From positions 2,296,501 to 2,360,500 of the forward strand of contig NC_053190.1 in assembly GCF_905163445.1 (NCBI RefSeq): a DNA stretch of 64,000 nt, in the 5' to 3' direction. How positions within the stretch are numbered: the stretch's first letter is position 1; the number at the start of each line of letters is the position of its first letter. The notes under the pieces were generated by a model. The model made no database searches. It worked only from the letters and a program-made list of their open reading frames with translations, and was not told the origin of the DNA. Position numbers and translations under genes: made by a program. This document shows, piece by piece, positions 32,639-42,533 of the stretch. This DNA comes from Pararge aegeria. Lineage: Eukaryota > Arthropoda > Insecta > Lepidoptera > Nymphalidae.

Positions 32639-32755
32639 CAGTCTTGGTCTTGGTCTTGCGCCAATACACCTGGTCTTGGTCTTGGTCTTGGTCTTGCGCT
32701 CCCAGTCTTGGTCTTGGTCTTGGTCTTGCAGCAAGAGTCTTGCAAGTCTTGCAAT
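32639..32755. repeat. Left (TCTTGG)n subterminal array
   Basis: Three blocks of two to four TCTTGG units, each closing in CTTGC, separated by GCCAATACACC and GCTCCCAG. Preceded by the opposite-strand form GCAAGAACAAGACGAGAC next to the terminal repeat. Confidence 0.9.
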
Positions 32756-33186
32756 TACCTATTAGTCTATTACTATTTATTAAAGTTTACTTTAAATCTT
32801 AGAAAAACGTATTAGAATTGGAACATTGTGAGCTTGTATTAACATAGCCATAGTAAAGATCAAGCAGATTAATAAATAACTGAAGATTTGATAAGAAATT
32901 CGAAAAATCAACTGACCTATATGTCGTTTTCCATGGAAGTAACTGTTTCTTAATAAACATTTATGATTTATAAGCTTACATTTGCTAAAACATGTAAAAA
33001 AACAAATTAATTACAATAACTTGACTGTATTTTAAAGAACAATACTTATCTGTCTAGAAAGAGATTGAACCCTCAACTTATAAGAAATTTAATAAAAGAG
33101 TTTTACGATTTATCATTTATTTGAATAAAGCTGAAGAGTTCGTTTGTATGTTTGATGACAGAAGTTTTAAAATAAATAAATAAACC

Positions 33187-33249
33187 CTGAACGTCACTAT
33201 ACCTCCAAAGTTACTATTCCTCGTGGACAAAGTCGCGGGCACAGCTAGT
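33187..33249 (-). repeat. Dispersed repeat K fragment
   Basis: GTGGACAAAGTCGCGGGCAC then AGCTAGT is the K head in antisense. It lies inside the hAT-like element. Confidence 0.6.
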
Positions 33250-33588
33250 AAATACTTACTCTCATCATCTCTCTCAGAGATATTCGAACACTTTTTTGCT
33301 ATTTTTTCTTGTAAAAACTTAAGAAATATAATGACTAAATGTACAATAATAGTACCTAAGTAATTAGTTTAAAACCATATAAGTAATCAATATTATAATT
33401 ACTTACTAGAATGAATTATTATGACATCTACTACCTATCCTCACCATTTTATCCTAATCATAATACTACTTGCGTGATCAGTATAATGTATTCATTTTCA
33501 TTCTAAGCACTCTGAAACTTATTTATTCTTTGGAACACCTGTAGGTACTCTTAAAATTCGAAATTATTTTGCATGAATAGTGTCAAAT

Positions 33589-33659
33589 GTTATGATTTCG
33601 GCGCGGCGGCAACGATTGTTTTAGATTTCAAAAGAAGCCGCCGGCGCGTGTATCATAAC
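33589..33659. repeat. GC-rich imperfect hairpin
   Basis: Left arm GTTATGATTTCGGCGCGGCG with GC, right arm GCCGCCGGCGCGTGTATCAT with AAC. About 20 of 22 pairs match, loop about 26 nt, overall the size of a microRNA precursor. No expression evidence. Confidence 0.6.
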
Positions 33660-33956
33660 CATGTACTTCCGAAAAGCGGCAAATTTCTTTGAGAAGTAAG
33701 TACAAAACCTTTGATGCCGCATTATCAAAGTGCCGATGGTTAAAACATAACTATGCATGCACTCAGTTTGATTTTAATAGATATTTTTTTATTCGCTATG
33801 TTTATGGTATTAGTCGTAATGCGCATAGGTCCAGTTTTTCATATTCTTTGATATAGTTTTTTGCGTCTCATAGAATTCCTAAGCGTACCTACCTACCTTT
33901 ACACCGAACTGTTACACCTAACTACTCCGTGAAATAGCGCTAAGTCCTAGCTGCAA

Positions 33957-34108
33957 GACGCAAGAGTCTTGCAGGCTATGTCTTGTTCTTGCTCAAGTCT
34001 TGCACGGTCAGTCTTGGTCTTGGTCTTGCTAAAAATACGCGGTCTTGTTCTTGGTCTTGGTCTTGCAAAAACGCAAGAACAAGACCAAGACTGCAAGACC
34101 AAGACTGA
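33957..34108. repeat. Right (TCTTGG)n subterminal array
   Basis: Hexamer blocks such as CAGTCTTGGTCTTGGTCTTG, then a switch to the complementary orientation (AAGAACAAGACCAAGACTGC) next to the terminal repeat, mirroring the left end. Confidence 0.88.
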
Positions 34109-34123
34109 ATTTGGGCAACACTA

Positions 34124-34131
34124 TCCATAGC
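34124..34131. repeat. Target-site duplication of hAT-like element, right
   Basis: TCCATAGC, partner of 32593-32600. Confidence 0.9.
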
Positions 34132-34887
34132 TAAAGATTACTGATTTTGGATTATTACAAACTTACATAGCAACTATTGACAAAGAAATTTAGCAACTGA
34201 TATTTTGAAATCACATAATATATGATTGATTTTTGTAGTCCAAGCGGTACAAAATTAATACTTTTATATAGACGTATGTAATCATGCTTTTAATACATGA
34301 ATCATATATAATTACATAAATAGAATGTTATAGTGATTCCTTGTTACTGTCATCATGTATTTTATTTAGTTACAACCTTAGTTGGAAGGCAAGAATACAG
34401 CACACGCAAGCAAAACCGATGAAAGAGCCTTTGCTCGCTTATTTATTGTTTTTTTTACCTGTATTAGTATTTTTGTGTGCCATAAAATTTTCAAACAAAC
34501 TAAGAGCTAGTATTCCATTCTATTGACAAAAGAAAATTGTTCATTGTTTAATATAGTTACCGAACAACATTATTCGAAATAATTTCTCATCCATATATAA
34601 TTTCCATGTTAATAAACTGGACGAATGCACAGTTTTTTATTTCGTATCCGTGACGCGACACCGAAAGATTTAATTGTTTGCAGCAGTACGTGACGCGGTG
34701 ACGGTCGGCTTCATTCGATACGCAAAAACCTATCTACGCCGTGACATGTTTTACTGACGCTTTTAGTGTATTGTTTTCTGATCGCACAATACATTCCAAT
34801 TGTAGTGCTATGTAAGATTTATTTCTACACAGACGGGATTTTAATATTTTTGCGTAACTAACTAACTTAGTTTTTCAAATATTCTTT
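34132..34887. other. Unassigned
   Basis: A balanced, CpG-bearing patch at 34650-34780 is set in AT-rich DNA. No gene or repeat identified. Confidence 0.35.
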
Positions 34888-35100
34888 ACTAGCTCATGTC
34901 CAGTTTCTTCATCCGAGTTTATTACGGTTTCTTACAATCCCGTGGGAACCGTATTTTTCCTGGGATATAAAGTAGCCTACGTAACTTTCTACTAACTCTA
35001 TGCTAAAAATCAAGTCAACTGGTTACGTAGTTAAAGCGTGAAGTAACGACACACAAACAAACACACTTTTGCATTTATAATATTAGTAAGAATTTTCAGT
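34888..35100 (+). repeat. Dispersed repeat K, short complete-looking copy
   Basis: Starts ACTAGCTCATGTCCAG; then CCCGTGGGAACCGTATTTTT, CTGGGATATAAAGTAGCC, GCTAAAAATCAAGTCAACTG and ACACACAAACAAACACACTT. Ends GCATTTATAATATTAGTAAG. About 210 bp, a quarter the length of the copy at 40759. Confidence 0.7.
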
Positions 35101-35298
35101 AGGCAGAAGATTACAAGCTCTATTGAAAAGGTGATTTTTTTTAATTCGTCGAAAAGTACATAAAAGTTTATAATTTCAATTTAAACGGTGTCAAACATAA
35201 ACTCCTAAGAGTTTTACCGTTACATCCTAAACGGTCGACAGTTATTGGTCGTGTATAACTACATGCAAAATTCTAAAATTATATTTATGCTAAACTAA
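35101..35298. other. No feature seen
   Basis: No repeat or frame recognised. Confidence 0.3.
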
Positions 35299-35414
35299 AT
35301 TCCACCAATCCGCACTGGGCCAGCGTGGTGGACTACGGTCTTAACCCCTTCTCATTATGGCAGGAGACCCGTGCCCTGTAGTGGGCTGGTAATGGGTCTA
35401 TATAATGATGATGA
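35299..35414 (+). mobile_element. SINE-A 3' part, 5'-truncated
   Basis: Begins at CCACCAATCCGCACTGGGCC, includes AGACCCGTGCCCTGTAGTGG and a tail GTCTATATAATGATGATG. No pol III boxes. Confidence 0.85.
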
Positions 35415-35709
35415 AACGAAACTAAATGATCATTAACTAATGAAAAGTGGCGATAAATAATAATTACTTAATTAAAAATATACAGCTAAATTTGGGTAGG
35501 TTACGTTAAGTACTTAGATAATAAATGTACAGAGTACAAACCATTTGTATACGTATCAAGACTTTGCAGTAATCCATCTTATTCTCTTGAAATTTGCATA
35601 CTACTGAGTAGTTTGTGGGTAAAAGGACAACGTTTAGTATTATTTTAAGTGAACTTTGTGTGCACTTGAAAGCAAAACTGTTTTCTTTCATGTACCTTTC
35701 ATTATTATT
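35415..35709. other. No feature seen
   Basis: AT-rich, short frames. Confidence 0.35.
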
Positions 35710-35890
35710 AAGATGGGGGGAAGAAAGAGTTCGATCGCGTTCCTGCTAGTCGTTCATTGGTGTATGACAATTCTTTTATGGTAAAGGTGGTTAATTTATG
35801 GAATGAGTTGCCAATATAAGACAGTCCAAATTATTAAATATCTTTAAATCGCGGTTAAAAGACTATTTCCTGTCTAGTATGTAGCAAAAT
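35710..35890 (+). pseudogene. LINE C-terminal fragment
   Basis: Plus-strand reading gives FDRVPASRSLVYDNSFMVKV then VNLWNELP, a stop, and after slippage a KSRLKDYFL-like end. The LWNELP box marks the C-terminal end of non-LTR retrotransposon ORFs. Too short to assign a clade. Confidence 0.55.
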
Positions 35891-35929
35891 ATCTATGTAT
35901 TTTATGTGTATGTTTAAATAGTAATATGT

Positions 35930-36042
35930 ATTTAACTTTATATATTCATATATATATATATATATATATATATAAGAAGTTGAAGAAACATATTACAGAA
36001 AACGGGATAGTGCAATACTTAAATACACATATATAGTAAAAA

Positions 36043-36087
<45 letters not shown>

Positions 36088-36193
36088 ATGTTATATATTT
36101 AACTTTTTATATAAATGAATATATAAAGTTAAATACTATTATTTAATATATTATTATTGCACTATCCCGTTTTCTGTAATATGTTTCTTTAAC
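35930..36193. repeat. Interleaved inverted repeats around AT tracts
   Basis: Block A (about 35930-35951, GTATTTAACTTTATATATTC) returns inverted at about 36116-36137. Block B (35979-36017, beginning GTTGAAGAAACATATTACAG) returns inverted at 36155-36193 with one mismatch. The order is A, B, A-inverted, B-inverted. Two (TA)n tracts lie between (about 35948-35974 and 36044-36081). Confidence 0.85.
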
Positions 36194-36345
36194 CAAAGGT
36201 TGTCTGGAGGAGATCGCTTCAAGCGATAAGACCGCCTTTGTGCATATGTATATTATCGTTTTTATTTTATTTTTTATTAACCTGGTTTTATATTTGTATG
36301 TGCAATAAAGACTTTGTCTTCTTCTTCTTCTTCTTTAATCTGCGG
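36155..36345 (+). mobile_element. LINE-D 3' end
   Basis: Continues from the right-hand B block through CTGGAGGAGATCGCTTCAAG and GCCGCCTTTGTGCATATGTA to an AATAAAG signal and (CTT)n tail, as at 7125-7286. Block B is therefore LINE-D sequence and its left copy is an inverted piece of the same element. Confidence 0.78.
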
Positions 36346-36784
36346 CACACAACTTTCACTTATCTTTATTGATATTATTGTTGTATCAGACGATGCAAAT
36401 ATTTCAGGTCAATTTCTAGTAACGTGAGTCTAAGTCTGATAACTTACACCCCGCGAAGTAATATGACTAAAATTTACGTAACACGCACCATTTCTATAAA
36501 TAAGTTGTACTCTGAAGTCTTCACAAGAATCTTATGAAGAATACACCTACGTGTTGTTTGATATTTTGAAGCTCACTAAAAGAAACATTTCATGAAAAAA
36601 AGGTGATGTAATAAATGATTTAAAAGTTTTAGAGCATAACAGACAGATAGAAGGACAGGCGAATTAAGTTAACTTTAACCCAAACAAACTCAGAGATCCA
36701 GCGAAAACAGTAGGCGAAATATAATGAGAGTAAAATACCTATAAACATCTACAGCGAATGTCGACTAAAAGGAAAAAAGAAAGC
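36346..36784. other. No feature seen
   Basis: No repeat recognised. Confidence 0.35.
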
Positions 36785-36925
36785 TTCCATTAAGCATTAA
36801 TATTTCTAAAAATACTCCTCAGCAGTCAGATAGTATCGGGGAGAGAGTTCCAGAGTTGTATGGCTGGAATGATAAAGGAATTACGGTTGAGGAAGGAGTT
36901 GAAACGCTCAATTTTTATACCTGTA
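36785..36925 (-). pseudogene. LINE C-terminal fragment
   Basis: Minus-strand frame NSFLNRNSFIIPAIQLWNSL then PDTI, stop, LLRSIFRNIN. The IQLWNSLP box and spacing match LINE C termini, of a type different from that at 10579. Confidence 0.6.
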
Positions 36926-37127
36926 TGTTTTTAGTCGTTGAATGGTTGAAGTATTACCAAAGAAATTGATTACACAATATTTTTACGTGTATTTAGATTA
37001 TTCTGAAGATAACTTTCCATAACCAATGCATATATTTAAACAAAGTTATAATATAATTTGTACCATTATAATTTATAGAAAAGATTGCTTGGTTCGCTTA
37101 ATTTTCATCTTACGCATCAAATAATTC
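36926..37127. other. No feature seen
   Basis: AT-rich. Confidence 0.3.
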
Positions 37128-37241
37128 AATCATAATCAAATATCAACCCATTTCCGGCCCAATACAAGGCACGTGTCTCCTCCAACAATGGGAAGGGGTT
37201 AAGGTCATAGTCCACCATGCTGTCCTAGTGCGGATTGGTGA
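37128..37241 (-). mobile_element. SINE-A 3' part, antisense
   Basis: TATCAACCCATTTCCGGCCC to GTCCTAGTGCGGATTGGTGA. The 5' two thirds are missing. Confidence 0.78.
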
Positions 37242-37289
37242 GATGGAAATGTCGTAAAAAAACACACAACAGCAGGGTTATTCTCAAAA

Positions 37290-37530
37290 CGGTGTTACAA
37301 AAATTCTGGAAAGGAATTAAACTTTTGTTAACTACAACTTCTGGGTGCTAGATATTTTACTAAATTGCTAAGCATATAACAATTTTGCTAAGAAATAAAT
37401 TAAATTATGTTGGATACACAGCGAATGTTCATGACGGTGTCATTGGCTATTTTGATATAAATACGAGTGCATTAGTGAAACACTTCAGTCTTGTGTTGAG
37501 ACTCAGACGGTGATACCTCTCAGACGTTAT
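37290..37530 (+). mobile_element. LTR-like fragment with core promoter, copy 1
   Basis: Aligns with 54100-54440: AATTAAACTTTTG, GCGAATGTTCATGACGGTG, TTTTGATATAAATACGAGTG and CAGTC. The TATA and initiator spacing (listed separately) suggests a retrotransposon LTR or another promoter-carrying repeat. No TG..CA ends or protein domains identified, so LTR is inference. Confidence 0.4.
37456..37490 (+). promoter_or_regulatory. TATA box and initiator, copy 1
   Basis: TATAAATA starts at 37456. TCAGTC, the arthropod initiator, has its A at 37487, 31 bases downstream, the usual RNA polymerase II spacing. Confidence 0.5.
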
Positions 37531-37534
37531 CAAT

Positions 37535-37630
37535 AGTTTGCCGTTCGAAACGGTAGGAGACGCACTATAAACAGACGTACTTGACGTAAAACAAGTGCTC
37601 TTAAAGTAGGCATAAATTTATTACAACGAA
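37535..37630 (+). mobile_element. LINE-L 3' end, degenerate
   Basis: CGAAACGGTAGGAGACGCAC, AACAGACGTACTTGACGTAA, AAGTGCTCTTAAAGTAGGC: recognisably the LINE-L 3' untranslated region but heavily mutated, so old. Confidence 0.55.
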
Positions 37631-38429
37631 TGTAATTTGAAATTGGCTGTTTCTTTTTTACGAAATGAAGCGCGTTCACTGGTGGAGATAGGTATTTAGT
37701 AATAAGTTCCCAATTTCGAGGCGATGAAGTGGCTTAGCAATGAGAAAAAAAGACGTGATAACAACAGATAGGCACTAGAATTCCAGAACAAAAAAAAGTC
37801 AACTTTATTGACTTGGATAAAATACATAAAGATCATCAAAACATTCTGAAGAACTTATATGTCTTTTTGAGACTCATTGAAATTAAATTATGTACCTTTC
37901 TATTTACTTACTATGAACAATTTTATATTGTCGTATTAACTGGCCCTTTGAAATAAATTTTCCTCGTCGAATCTTTATTAAACACGTCTTGCCAAAGGAA
38001 AATAATATAGCTACTTGATTACAATCCAAAGCCTATTGCTCTGATCACAAAGTAAACTTTTGCTAAGCTGAATGCGACCTTATTTTTGTAACAAACATAG
38101 TTCAGGTTTAATTAATCCCTAAATCAGAGTAGCGAGAAACCGCAAAACTGTTGTACTGGGATATTGCTTAAAGTTCTGTAAGGGAAACCTAAAAATTTCC
38201 AAGGGAACTTACCATTGTTCCAGACGCCGCTGACATTAAAATGTACCATAAAATTATTGGAATAAAGTGTATTTTCAAATATATCGATAATAATGTATGT
38301 TATACTTACTACTTTCCGTAAATTTCCGATCAGCTTTATTGTATAAGGCCCGATGTATACTGCTGGGGTGCTGGGATAAAGCCGTTCACTAACGTACGTG
38401 TAACATTCATAAGCAATTACAGCCCATTG
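37631..38429. other. No feature seen
   Basis: AT-rich, no frames above 60 codons. Confidence 0.35.
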
Positions 38430-38660
38430 GGTTATACTTCAGCCTCCCTTTCTCACCTTCCACTTTCCAGATTTATGTGCGTTTTTGATTAAAATATCAC
38501 AAAATTTACTCTATTTTATCTATTATGGGGAATCCTTACCACTGATTAAGCGTTCCGGTCGCGTAGAAACCAAGAAGAGGTATGAGTTATAAAATACGTA
38601 CCCATAACAGTTTAGCCGCTAACATCTTTGACTGCACTGTCACTTGCAGTGGTATAAAAA
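38430..38660 (+). mobile_element. SINE fragments: SINE-A head piece next to SINE-C body
   Basis: 38430-38525 weakly follows the SINE-A head (AGCCCATTGGGTTATACTTC, TTTATGTGCGTTTTTGATTA). From 38536 the text is SINE-C (GCGTTCCGGTCGCGTAGAAA, CTAACATCTTTGACTGCACT, GTGGTATAAAAAAA). Probably SINE-C debris beside SINE-A debris. Confidence 0.5.
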
Positions 38661-38899
38661 AATTGTTTTTGAAATCGCATTTATATATCTCCCTTTTATA
38701 TAAAAAGCTTTTATAGCCAAAATAGTGAAACATAAATAAATTTAAACTGGTTATTATTATATATTTAAAATGAAAATTTTATAGTGTTATCGTTTAAATT
38801 ATTTTTAATAAATACGTTAAGTAATTAGAACAAAATAGTTGATACTCGTAGGTTATCAACGAAGATATTTAATGTCCATATAACAAAAAGTTCGGTTGC
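38661..38899. other. No feature seen
   Basis: AT-rich. Confidence 0.3.
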
Positions 38900-38997
38900 G
38901 CGCATGCTGGCAGGGCAAAGTACGATGCGAAAAGAACACTTCTCACTTACAAGAAGTCAGGAATTTTACGCAGACGAAGTCGCTGGCATCCGCTAGT
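38900..38997 (-). repeat. Dispersed repeat K fragment
   Basis: Ends ACGCAGACGAAGTCGCTGGC then ATCCGCTAGT, the K head in antisense. Confidence 0.6.
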
Positions 38998-39257
38998 AAC
39001 CTATATTGTCTCTTATATACTTACTAATATCCGGAGACCTTGATAATCATGACATATTAACCTGCCATATTAAATTGGTATGAACCGCCGGCGAGCGACA
39101 AAGTTCGGGCCCAAATTGACCATGTTTTAATCTTGTAAGAATTATAGCGGTTAAGGTCTACCGTCATGAGTCTCAAGAGCAAGCTAGGCTTTAAATTATC
39201 TTGTGCTAAGTATAGCATAAGTATAACAATTTCAGTGATGACTTCCGGATCTGAACC
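38998..39257. other. No feature seen
   Basis: No repeat recognised. Confidence 0.3.
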
Positions 39258-39625
39258 GTGGTCGCTTACTATGAGCCTTATAAGAAGGCACAAAGTTATT
39301 CCGATAGAGAGAGCTAAGTAAGGAGTATCTTCACGTGATCAAATCAGAATCAGGAGATCCCCAGAAGAACTACAGTTACCCAATATAGCACAACGAGTCG
39401 CGTAGATAAAGTGGAAAATGAGCGGGGCATGGGGTTGGGGTCCTAAGGTGCTGGAATAGCGACCTCCGCACCGGTAAAAGAAGCGTTGGTCGGCCCCCAA
39501 CGAGTCGGACACACAACTACAAACGAGTTGCTGGGAGCCGCTGTAAACAAGCGGCCCAGGGCCCTAGGTTTTGGAGCTTTCTACAAAAGGCCTATGTGTA
39601 CCAGTGATGTGATGACCACGATGAT
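39258..39625 (+). pseudogene. RTE LINE C-terminal region and 3' end
   Basis: Reads CTTATAAGAAGGCACAAAGT, GTGATCAAATCAGAATCAGG, GAAGAACTACAGTTACCCAA, GGGGTCCTAAGGTGCTGGAA, GGTCGGCCCCCAACGAGTC and AAGCGGCCCAGGGCCCTAGG, then GATGATGAAG. Same region as 25389-25660 plus 22399-22500 but in sense orientation, frameshifted and with stops. Confidence 0.8.
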
Positions 39626-39719
39626 GAAGTATGCCATAGTTAGCGATCATGTTTTGGAAGAATAGCAGGGCAGCGACTAAGGGCTAGTGTCTTTCTTGTA
39701 CTGTTTATACAAAATAAAA
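39626..39719. other. Spacer between two RTE pieces
   Basis: Begins with a GATG tail residue and carries CATAGTTAGCGATCATG, which may belong to the next RTE piece. Confidence 0.35.
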
Positions 39720-39835
39720 GGATGCCTTATAAGACGGCTCAAAGTCAGCGGGCAATGGAGAGATCTATGCGTAGGTATCCCACCTGCTGAGGTAAGTGAT
39801 AAAATGAATGACGAAATTCGTAGAGAGGCTAGATT
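39720..39835 (+). pseudogene. Second RTE LINE fragment in tandem
   Basis: CTTATAAGACGGCTCAAAGT then CAGCGGGCAATGGAGAGATC encodes the QRAMERS start of the same region. Since it begins upstream of where the previous copy ends, these are two insertions or a duplication. Confidence 0.6.
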
Positions 39836-40758
39836 GACATACGAGTTGCGAAACTAGTGGTAATGGCGGTAGACGGATAGGCGTTGGAGACCCTAGGTAG
39901 TTCTCCAGAGTAGAGTTGGCCGACAGATAACATCAAGGGAATCGCAAAAAGTCTCTGTATACAAAGATGGAGTGTGGAAGTTCTTGCGAAAGACGTAAAT
40001 TCAAATTGAAAATTCTTTATTTGGAAAAATATGGTAGGTACTAAAAACTTATATATAGATGTTTTTGTTTCACGCATATTATTCATTCACATCAGCGTCC
40101 AGTTATTGAGATAAATTAAGAAGCATAATACCAGCAAAACATACTTTACCGGTTGATATGACGAAGTGGATACATTTTTGAAGGATTATGACCATCGTGG
40201 GATGCTGTAGAATATTTTTTGTTTTACGAGTATATGAAAAGATTTAAATTAACACCAATCGCTACTATCGTAAAATTGTCGTTTCCGTCTGTCAAAGCAA
40301 TGTAACTTCCGTTCGTAAACTCGAAACTTGCACACTTTACACGGGTTATTATTTCTTTTCGCTAATCATTCCTGATTTAAATAAACACATTACCCTTCCG
40401 TTACTTCTTCGTAGTCAGGCAAATAAGAATGTCTCCTAAAATTTTAATATCCACGCAATAAACCTCGGTACACACGTCCTAAAAAATCTTCTATTAGCCC
40501 CCAACATTAGCGCCCGTAATAATAAAACTCAGATATCCCGGTAGGTACCTACTTCCCGGGGACCCGATTCCTTTATTAGCAAACATCCGGGCTTTACGCT
40601 GACGACTTTTTTATTTCCGCTTATCCCGGGCTGCTATATTTTTTTGAAGACGTAAAATATTTTATGCCTCGTCGCGAGCTTGACGTGACAATTAAGATGC
40701 GGATGGTGCTTTATGTGTTCGGCGAACTCACGTAGTGGTATTTTGATTTATATTTATT
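39836..40758. other. Unassigned
   Basis: No repeat recognised. A balanced patch at 40535-40730 (CGGGGACCCGATTCC, CGTCGCGAGCTTGACGTGAC) looks unique and could be non-coding regulatory DNA. No proof. Confidence 0.35.
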
Positions 40759-41592
40759 ACTAGCTGTTGCCCGCGACATCGTCCGCGTTTGTTTTCGTTT
40801 TTAAAGCATTAATTACAAACAGTTTATTTACTTTCACCATTTTTCCCTAAAGAAGTATAACTTCAAAAATTCGGGTGTAGTTTTTAAAAATATTTTTACA
40901 ACTTTTTTTTTAGGCGTGGTCGTTAAACTTTTAAACTCGCTATAACTTATACATTAAATGTCCGATTAGAATGAATTAAAAAGTATTACAGCTTTATAAA
41001 TATCCTTGACGATTAAACTATTTATTTGCATAAGAATTAAACACTGTGGTACTAAATTTTTTACTGGTGATTTAATAACATTTTAGAAAGCTACTATTGT
41101 TATATTGTGTAGTCTTTAAACTTTTAATCTCGCTATAACTTATACATTAAATGTCCGATTAGAATGAATTAAAAAGTATTATACTGCTTTATAAATATCC
41201 TTGACGATTAAACTATTTATTTGCATAAGAATTAAACTGGTGATTTAATAACATTTTAGAAAGATACTATTGCAACTTAACTTTGATAGTTAGACATACA
41301 TCTTCACGGACTTATTTGATCAATTATGATTGAATTTATAGTGACCTAACTAACTGGTAACTTTAGTCATATAGTACGTAATTATTATGTATCATCAATA
41401 GTTTTCTCAGTGCAAGCCACGTATTAATTGAACAGGTATAATTTTGCTTCTTTGGGGTTACATTATAGCAATTTTCTTAAGGATCTCCAATTTTTTCGGT
41501 AAATTAATTATAGCCTCTGTTACTTCGTGATAGTTTATCTTTACAAACAAACAAACAAAAAAATCTTTCTTCTTTATTATTTCAGTATAGAT
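40759..41592 (+). repeat. Dispersed repeat K, longest copy, with internal duplication
   Basis: Starts ACTAGCTGTTGCCCGCGACA and ends CAAACAAACAAACAAA..TTATTTCAGTATAGAT, the outer ends I expect of K. About 834 bp with no ORF. It contains a two-unit direct repeat (40923 and 41116). Confidence 0.68.
40923..41280 (+). repeat. Two-unit direct repeat, period 193 bp
   Basis: Unit 1 from 40923 and unit 2 from 41116 share TAACTTATACATTAAATGTC, GATTAGAATGAATTAAAAAG and AAATATCCTTGACGATTAAA almost without change. Unit 2 lacks about 22 bases (from CACTGTGG to TTTTTTA) between two short CTG-containing matches. Confidence 0.9.
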
Positions 41593-41616
41593 AAAAATAA
41601 CGTTTAAATTAATGTT

Positions 41617-41912
41617 GCAGTAATAGTGGGTAAGGCCTTCGGCTTTCCTTTCGAGGGGAGCGAGTTCAAACCCCGGGACGCACTTCTAACTTTTCGGAGT
41701 TACGTGCGTTTTTAAACTAAATATAACTTGCTCCAACGGTGAAGGAAAACATTGGAAGTAAGCCTGCATGCCTGAGAGCTCTCCAAAATGTTCTCAAAGG
41801 AGTGTGAATACGAATCCTTAAATTTCCATCGTGGTAGACTACGGCCTTACCCTTTCTTCTTCTGAGAGGAGACCCGTGCACTGTAATTGACCGGTAATTG
41901 GTTGATTTGATG
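41617..41912 (+). mobile_element. SINE-A, full length
   Basis: Head CAGTAATAGTGGGTAAGG, B-box GAGTTCAAACCCC, GGAGTTACGTGCGTTTTTAA, ACCCGTGCACTGTAATTGAC, tail GGTTGATTTGATG. The two conserved CCACCAAT bases are mutated (TAAATTTCCATCGTGG). Confidence 0.82.
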
Positions 41913-41944
41913 TAAAAAAAAAATCTAAACAAAAATTATAAAGG

Positions 41945-41995
41945 AAAGATTTTTTTGTTTAAAAACAAAAACAAATGCGAGCGAAGTGCCGGGCA
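41945..41995 (-). repeat. Dispersed repeat K end
   Basis: AAAACAAATGCGAGCGAAGT then GCCGGGCAAAATCTTAGTT, a mutated antisense K head. Confidence 0.45.
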
Positions 41996-42533
41996 AAATC
42001 TTAGTTAAAATTCAAACAAACATTCGTGTCAATAAAATGTGTCAGACCTTTCCCGCTATTTTAAATAATTAATTATAATTTGATTTGGAAGAGCTCAAAT
42101 AAGTCATGATACTCTGCGTCCCTAGAAGCGAATTTAGCAAGGCGATTGTTTGTATGTAGAGAAAACTTTAGTGAAAACACAATGTTCGAAATGATTCACA
42201 ACCAAACCGCTCAAGTATAACTCACGGCTCGCAAATATAAACAACATTCGAAACCTATAAAGAAATTAATAAACCGCATCCAAACCTGGAACGAAGACCA
42301 ATAAACTGTTTGCCATTTAAACTGCCATAAAGGTAAATGTTCTCGCTCCTAGGGGCGGGTCTTTTATGAAGCAATCACGCCACCTTTCGGCAAACTTTAC
42401 GTTCACTTTGAATACGTACAATTACGAGGTTATTACTCGTTCAGAATTGTTTTCTGTTGGAATACGAATTTATTATTATGTATTGTTCAATATTGCTTAT
42501 TGATAGACCTTAAAATTTATCCTTGAGCATACA
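41996..42533. other. Unique, compositionally complex stretch
   Basis: 42230-42440 is balanced and non-repetitive (CCTGGAACGAAGACCAATAA, CGCTCCTAGGGGCGGGTC). No gene. Confidence 0.35.

Larger units (their letters stand above)
32601..34123. mobile_element. Non-autonomous hAT-like element with hexamer-array ends
   Basis: 1,523 bp. Perfect 15-bp terminal inverted repeats (TAGTGTTGCCCAAAT at 32601-32615; its complement at 34109-34123) and an exact 8-bp target duplication fit the hAT superfamily. Just inside each end lie arrays of the hexamer TCTTGG (32639-32755 and about 33957-34108). The interior has no transposase frame, so movement would need enzyme from elsewhere. It holds a K fragment (33187-33249) and a GC-rich hairpin (33589-33659). 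Confidence 0.88.

Noticed and set aside
32603..32815. ORF with LGLGLGL / VLVLVL repeats
   Set aside because: Product of the (TCTTGG)n hexamer array, not a protein.
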